Shown here: positions 58,911-64,000 of the stretch, piece after piece | How the letters are laid out: every line of letters begins with the position of its first letter | Position numbering within the stretch: position 1 is the first letter of the stretch | Source: Podocnemis expansa | Lineage: Eukaryota > Chordata > Testudines > Podocnemididae | Assembly: GCA_007922195.1 (NCBI GenBank) | Contig: ML682088.1 | Location: forward strand, 2,993,110 to 3,057,109 | Direction of reading: 5' to 3' | DNA length: 64,000 nt | The notes under the pieces: generated by a model | Seen by the model: only the letters and a program-made list of their open reading frames with translations | Database searches by the model: none | What the model was told of the DNA's origin: nothing | Made by a program: the position numbers and the translations under genes

Positions 58911-59498
58911 AATGCACTGTGTCCATATTCCAGGATTTTTTTTTTCCTGCTTGCTCATTTTTAACACTAGTTAAGTAAGTAAGCCAGGAGTGTCTTGCCA
59001 TTTGTTTCTTATAAATTGAGATGCAAATATAATGTGTATGGAAAAGGAAACATAACTGCAGTACACTGCAGCAACCTCTACATGCTGACCTATAAAACTG
59101 TTTAGTTTACTTTCTGCAATAGAGTTTATTCTTTAAAGAAGTTTTCCAAAACTCTGCATACTAACATTCCCACATGCTGCTACACATTGGCCAGTTTGAG
59201 AATATCCTATCAAATTAAACTTTTTTTAACAATGCTAAATTTCAAATGCAAATTCCACTTTTGGCAAATTATGTGATGATGAAAAACCAGGAAACCCCTA
59301 AGACACCACATTTGGAATATACTGGAAGAGTTCTCTAACCATTTCTATGGTTCAGATGTCAGGATTATTTATAAATCTCAAAAGATGCTCCAGAGCCATC
59401 TTTAGAAGAGGACACCTTGAATTATGGTCCATGGAGTACTTGGCAGTGGTCTGTAGAGAGCTGTCTGGTCACATAGGTGAGACTTTCATAGCCATTTT
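58911..59498. other. Unique DNA, nothing recognised
   Basis: AT-rich. No gene or clear repeat is supported. Confidence 0.45.
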
Positions 59499-59506
59499 GT
59501 TTAGAG

Positions 59507-59933
59507 TAGGGGTCAGCAACCCCCGGGACCTGTGTCAGAAATTGCAAGGGGGCTGAGCTTGAGCACCACGTGGCATCACTTATGGTCCCCTGCTGAGTCT
59601 GCTCCCCCAGCACTGTGTGGCCAAGCGGCAAGAGCCATATGCCGCGGTTACAGGCCCCCAATGGCCACGCTTCCCCACTGGAAAGTGTGGCCAGCAGGGA
59701 CAAAATCTCCAATGCACTGGGCTCTTGGCCCTGCCCCCTGCTGGGCAAGGCTAGAGGGGAGTGGCGTGGGTCAGCCCACCCACTTCTGGCTCTGACCCCA
59801 GAACCATAGGCTGGCGGGGGCAGGTGCCAGCCTGAGCTGGGATGTGGAGGCCTGGTGCCGTCCCCTTTTGGCCCCATCCCTGGCACCTACTGTGGGTGTG
59901 GTGGGCAGGGCTGGCACAGGTTGCCGACCGCTG
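59507..59933. mobile_element. hAT-type element, sister of 58182-58626
   Basis: TAGGGGTCAGCAACCCCCGGG and GGTTGCCGACCGCTG are the termini; GTTTAGAG (59499-59506) and GTTTAGGG (59934-59941) form an 8-base duplication with one change. The interior is GC-rich and non-coding; its 154-codon minus frame (59422-59886) crosses the element edge and is not a gene. Confidence 0.88.
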
Positions 59934-59941
59934 GTTTAGGG

Positions 59942-61197
59942 GATTGTGTAACACAGAGAATTGGGTATTGTTAGTCAGCTTCAAAAATTCCAGCCATGGT
60001 GTTTAGCTCTCTTTCCTTGTTTCGAGCTGCTACATTTTGTTAAAAAGCTAATGCTACATTAAATACTTTCCTGACATTTCCATGTCAGGAATCACTGCAG
60101 TTGCCATGCAAGGATATAATGAGCAATGATCTGTGAATCAATCTCCCTATTAAGAGCTGGATTACACAACTTTTTTTTTTTTTTAATTTTTATTGAGGAG
60201 AGAGTTTGATTTAATGGATTGAGTTGTTTGGGTGACTATATGTGTGGAGACTTATTTAGGATTAAGAGGGACATAGTTCCATTTAACTTTACATTGATCC
60301 CTTACAGGTTTAAACTAAAACTCAAATCAGTTTCTCAACTGCTTTAGTTAAATCAGTGCCACTTGTGTGTAGACAAGCTATTATGATATCAGCAGTGAAA
60401 CAGTCACTTATGGTAACATTTAAATAGTCATCATACCCCACTCCTTTGAGGTTAATAGATCATTCCACACCTCTCCGAGTAACTATTTCAAGCTTGCTCT
60501 AGCCCAGGGGCTTGTCCAGACTAGGATTTTAGCTCCCATTGTAGCTGCCTCAGTGTAGCTGCTTTGACGCAAATGTCCTATCCTGCCATATGCTGCACTA
60601 ATGAAAACCAATGACTTGCAGAGGCTTTGACTTGAAATAAACTGTACAAGTACCAACTGTTTTTCACATTAATGCAGCATGTCAAGGAAGTGGCTTTCAC
60701 TGGTGCACCTCAGGCTGCTTTTACTGTAGCAATGTACATAATGGGTCAAAAACTGAAGGTACCCTTCACAGCCCTAAGAGCTTAGATTCTGGAACACGAG
60801 ATGACAGCTATAACGAAATGGGTCTTGAAACTGGTTAGTTCAGATAACCAGATACAAAATATTGTGCATGTGCAAAGACAAGCACAGAATTGTACAGCTG
60901 GTTGTCTTATCTTAGGTGCTTGTGTGACACCTTGTACTGTTTCGGTGTATCTTTAAAATATTTGTATTCTCAACAGTCTTGTGATGGAGCAAAGTGCAGT
61001 TATCCCATTGCACAGATGAAAAACTGAAATACACACGACTTGCCCATGGTCACATAAGAAGAGAGTAACACAGAAGGAAATTGAACCCAGGTGTCCCAAC
61101 TCTAAGGCTAGTGGCCTAACCCTGGAACCATCCTTCACTGTAGCTGAATATTGAGACACAATCCTATGAATATTTTGGAACTTGTTGGTTTGATCGA
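59942..61197. other. Unique DNA, nothing firm recognised
   Basis: A T run lies at about 60172-60183. At 60512-60560 'ggggcttgtccagactagg' resembles the left end of the GCTTGTCTACAC MITEs, but no right end is clear. Confidence 0.45.
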
Positions 61198-61443
61198 ATC
61201 ATGGTCTCAAGTTGCGGTTAGGGAGGTCGAGGCTGGATATTAGAAAAAAACTTCTTTACTAGGAGAGTGGTGAAGCCTTGGAATGAGCTGCCGAGGGAGG
61301 TGGTGAAATCTCCATCTTTGGAGGTGTTTGAGGCCCGGCTGGACAAAACCATGACTGGGATGGTTTAGTGGGAGTGGTCCTGCCTCTGGCAGGAGGTTGG
61401 ACTAGATGACCTATGAGGTCCCTTCCAACCCTAGGATTCTATG
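61198..61443 (+). mobile_element. CR1 LINE 3' end
   Basis: 'ggtctcaagttgcggttagg', 'aggctggatattagaaaaaa', 'ccttggaatgagctgccgag' and 'tggactagatgacctatgag' to TCCAACCCTAGGATTCTATG follow the sense CR1 3' end in order. It is 5' truncated and non-coding. The clean tail suggests a rather young copy. Confidence 0.9.
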
Positions 61444-62052
61444 TTGGAGGCACTTCGTGGTCTCAGAGCTTTGAAACTGATCACATGATGTGGCTGAATA
61501 CATATATTCACTCCCAGTTGTGTGTGTTCTGCATCAAATAAATGTTTTTGACTCATCATCAATCTGTGCACTGAATTCTGAACCTTGAATTCTGAAGATT
61601 AAGTGTCAAGAGCAGACAATTCCCAATTCATCCATTTGTGAAACTTGTCAAATAGTATTGAATACCAAAGAAACATGTAAAAAATAGGAATGGCTCACAA
61701 ATGCTTTGTAAAGATTGACTACCTACATAAAAGTTATCTACTATATTAGATATATAATTATGATTATTTGTAGCACATTAGCAGCTAGTTGCTTTGATCA
61801 GGATTAGAGACACAGACTGAGCCAAGACAAGAGTTAACACATGAACTAAAAATACAAGCCAGAATGTGGGAAGGTGTGTCAATAGTACCAGGATGTTTTA
61901 GAAAGGACTAGCTCAGAAGCAAGCCATTCTGTACCAGGAAACACAATGATGAGCTGTGAATTCAGAAGTTCCCACTTGCTTCTTACGTTACATAAAGGTC
62001 AAATTAAATATTACTGGCATTCTAGAGAAGAATGGGTGGTGAGAGTGGAAGA
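61444..62052. other. Unique DNA, nothing recognised
   Basis: No feature can be supported here. Confidence 0.45.
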
Positions 62053-62275
62053 GTTTTCATAGGTTCCAAGGCCAGAAAGGACCTTTATGATCATCAGGTC
62101 AGACTTCCTATATAGAATTTCCTTCAAGTGATTCCTAGAGCACCTCTTGGGGGGTGGGGGGATCCAATCTCGATTTGAAAATGGTCAGCAATGAAGGATC
62201 CACCACAACCCTTAGTAAAATTTTCCAATGGTTAATTACTCTCATGGTGGAAGAAAGCTCTTATAGGGAAATTAA
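62053..62275 (-). mobile_element. CR1 LINE 3' end, older subfamily
   Basis: 'tcataggttccaaggccaga', 'gatcatcaggtcagacttcc', 'tgattcctagagcacctctt', 'caatctcgatttgaaaatgg' and 'ccaatggttaattactctca' follow the antisense CR1 3' end in order. A G-rich interruption (GGGGGGTGGGGGG) is at 62148-62161. Confidence 0.85.
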
Positions 62276-62870
62276 GTTGCAAATCTTTCACCTGGCAAGC
62301 AGTGGTTACAATCAAGTACAGATGGCACTAAGACATAAAAGAGGATTGTTTCACACTTGCTAATAGATGTTGCTCTGTCCTTTCTATATTTCACCTTATA
62401 GTGCACTGGAGCAAGTATGTATTTATTAAAAAAGGAAGAAAAAAGTGGCAAGCACCTAGGAACTGTGGAGATGTAGTGTATAAGCATAATGATTCAGATT
62501 CTCTGGTGTTGTCAGTTGGCATAGCTTTGCCCATGTACATGGAATTATGCTGATTAGTACTCCCTGAATGTATAGCCTCTTTTATGCCTTGATATCCTAT
62601 TCTGATACTGAATTTGGGTCAGGGGTATTTTTCTGTATATTAAGGTGCAGGCAACTCAGATTGTATGAACTAGAGTAATTTCACTGAAATCCATAGAGCT
62701 ACACCAATCTACATCATTTAAGGATCTGGTCTTAAAAGGCAAATCCTTGAACCATGGATCTCATGGCAAAATCCTCACTCTTCTATTTCATTCTGTCACC
62801 AAAACTGACTACTGCTTCTTTTACAACTTCCAGGTTGCTTCCTTTCTTTGTCTTCTCACCATGACTCACT
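62276..62870. other. Unique DNA with an old dispersed repeat
   Basis: Near 62650-62735 'tcactgaaatccatagagct' is an old amniote repeat. No gene is supported. Confidence 0.45.
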
Positions 62871-64000
62871 GGCTATGTCTACACACAAGGCTTTACCTCG
62901 AAATAAGTCATTCCGAAATGACTTATTTCGAAATAAAACCTTTATTTCGAAACAACATATTTTGAACTAAAAAAAATTAGTTCGAAATAAGTGAGACCCT
63001 GAAAGTGAAATAGCAGGTCCTATGTATGGACCTGCTCTTTCGCCTCAGGAGAGAGGGCACCCTGGGAGGTGTGGCAACATGGCCCCTTGCGGGCCATGTT
63101 GTCACCAACCGGGGGGAGGGGGGAGAGGGCTTGCCAGGAGCCTGGGGGGTGCCAGGGATCCCAAGCCCTGCGGCAGGGTGCAGGGGCTCCCCGCTCTCCC
63201 CACTGCCGGGGCTGCTCCCAAACCCCACAGTGGGGTTCAGGGGCGCCCGGCTCTCCCTGCTGCCAGGGCTGGTGGCAAACCCTGCGGCAGGGTGCCAAGG
63301 CCCTGGCTTTTCCCTGCCGCCGGGGCTGTAGCCACGGGGAGCCGGTCCCAATCCAGCTCCCCAGCATCCCAGAGACTGAGCGGCTGCAGCCACGGGGAGC
63401 CGGGTCCCACCAGCTCCTCAGGCCCTGGGCTCAGCGACAGCAGGAGCTGCAAGCCCCGTGGCTCACCCCGCCACCAGCTCGGGGGCCTGCAGCCCCAGGT
63501 GGGGTGGCTGCAGCCTAAGCGGCTCATCCCGTGCCCTGTTGAGGGGGCTGCAGCCCCAGTGGGGTGGCCGCAACCAGGGCGGCACACGCCGCGTCCTGCT
63601 GGGGGGCGCTGCAGCCACCCCGCCCGGGGCTGCAGGCCCCTGAGCTGGTGGCAGGGTGAGCTGCGGGGCTCGCAGCCACTGCTGTTGCTGAGCCCAGGGC
63701 CTGAGGAGCTGGTGGGACCTGGCTCCCCGTGGCTGCAGCCGCTCAGTCGCTGGGGCACTGGGGACCCGGGTCGGGACCAGCTCCCCGTGGCTGCAGCCTT
63801 GGCGGCAGGGAAAAGCTGGGGCCCCGGCACCCTGCCGTGGGGTTTGCCACCAGCCCTGGCGGCAGGGAGAGCCGGGCGCCCCCGGACCCCACTGTGGGGT
63901 TTGGGAGCAGCCCTGGCAGCGGGGAGAGCAGGGAGCCCCTGCACCCTGCCGCCAGGCTTCTGAGCAGCCCCAGCAGCGGGGAGAGCGGGGCATCGGCACC
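62871..64000. mobile_element. Very large palindromic TIR element with GC-rich arms, right end outside window
   Basis: It starts with GGCTATGTCTACACACAAGG, the same end as the complete MITEs, followed by TTATTTCGAAATAA modules. From about 63060 a GC-rich left arm begins that is the reverse complement of the right arm. For example 63271-63280 (GGTGGCAAAC) pairs with 63842-63851, and 63376-63434 pairs with the text ending at 63746; both give a centre near 63561. By symmetry the right end would fall near base 64251. Long frames on both strands (63022-63963 plus and 63237-63944 minus) give nearly the same Pro/Ala/Gly-rich text because the arms mirror each other; they are not genes. Confidence 0.85.

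Noticed and set aside
63022..63963. 313-codon plus-strand open frame, with long minus-strand partners
   Set aside because: It lies in the GC-rich palindrome. Both strands give almost the same Pro/Ala/Gly/Arg-rich text because the arms mirror each other, and no domain is present.

Overview
The window looks like intergenic or intronic nuclear DNA from a hidden-necked (cryptodiran) turtle. The evidence is the repeat mix: chicken-repeat-1 (CR1) LINEs, a tRNA-type SINE sharing the CR1 tail, Penelope-like retroelements with GIY-YIG endonuclease remnants, hAT-type elements with 8-base target duplications, and many small inverted-repeat elements whose ends read GGCTATGTCTACAC. A soft-shelled turtle is possible, but the sequence alone does not settle the species. 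I found no complete protein-coding gene, rRNA, functional tRNA or CRISPR array. Nearly all open frames are short chance frames, GC-rich repeat frames, or decayed LINE and Penelope coding.

Layout. 1-15300: AT-rich unique DNA with scattered elements. These are the cut end of a palindromic element at 1-130, hAT and foldback elements at 3.8-5.8 kb, an isolated GC-rich block with a 348-codon minus-strand frame at 7.9-9.0 kb, a Penelope foldback at 9.0 kb and a longer Penelope copy at 11-11.8 kb. 15300-18050: the only gene-like part. It has a CpG-rich island (about 16.2-18.05 kb), a candidate start codon in a strong context at 17208 with a canonical splice donor six codons later, and a second possible exon near 15.3-15.5 kb. 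18540-22860: an unusual G-rich, C-poor tract interrupted by two hAT elements.

23-45 kb: MITEs, hAT elements, old CR1 pieces, a 2-kb terminal-inverted-repeat element containing a Penelope copy with a 400-N gap (30408-30807), a decayed CR1 open reading frame (40.6-42.6 kb), a near-perfect 45-bp-arm hairpin and a SINE. 44.5-62.3 kb: more Penelope and CR1 copies and three hAT-type elements or fragments, two of them with clear target-site duplications. 62871 to the window end: most of a very large palindrome whose right end lies outside the window.

The strongest results are structural. (1) Many short Penelope copies are pairs of the same terminal repeat in head-to-head orientation, several bounded by exact 12-13 base target duplications. 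(2) A set of elements with nearly the same termini and 3-base target duplications carry quite different self-complementary interiors, ending with the giant GC-rich palindrome. (3) Nested insertions give a readable order of events: foldback element, then Penelope at 30.1 kb; Penelope, then foldback element at 44.6 kb; Penelope, then hAT at 58.2 kb.
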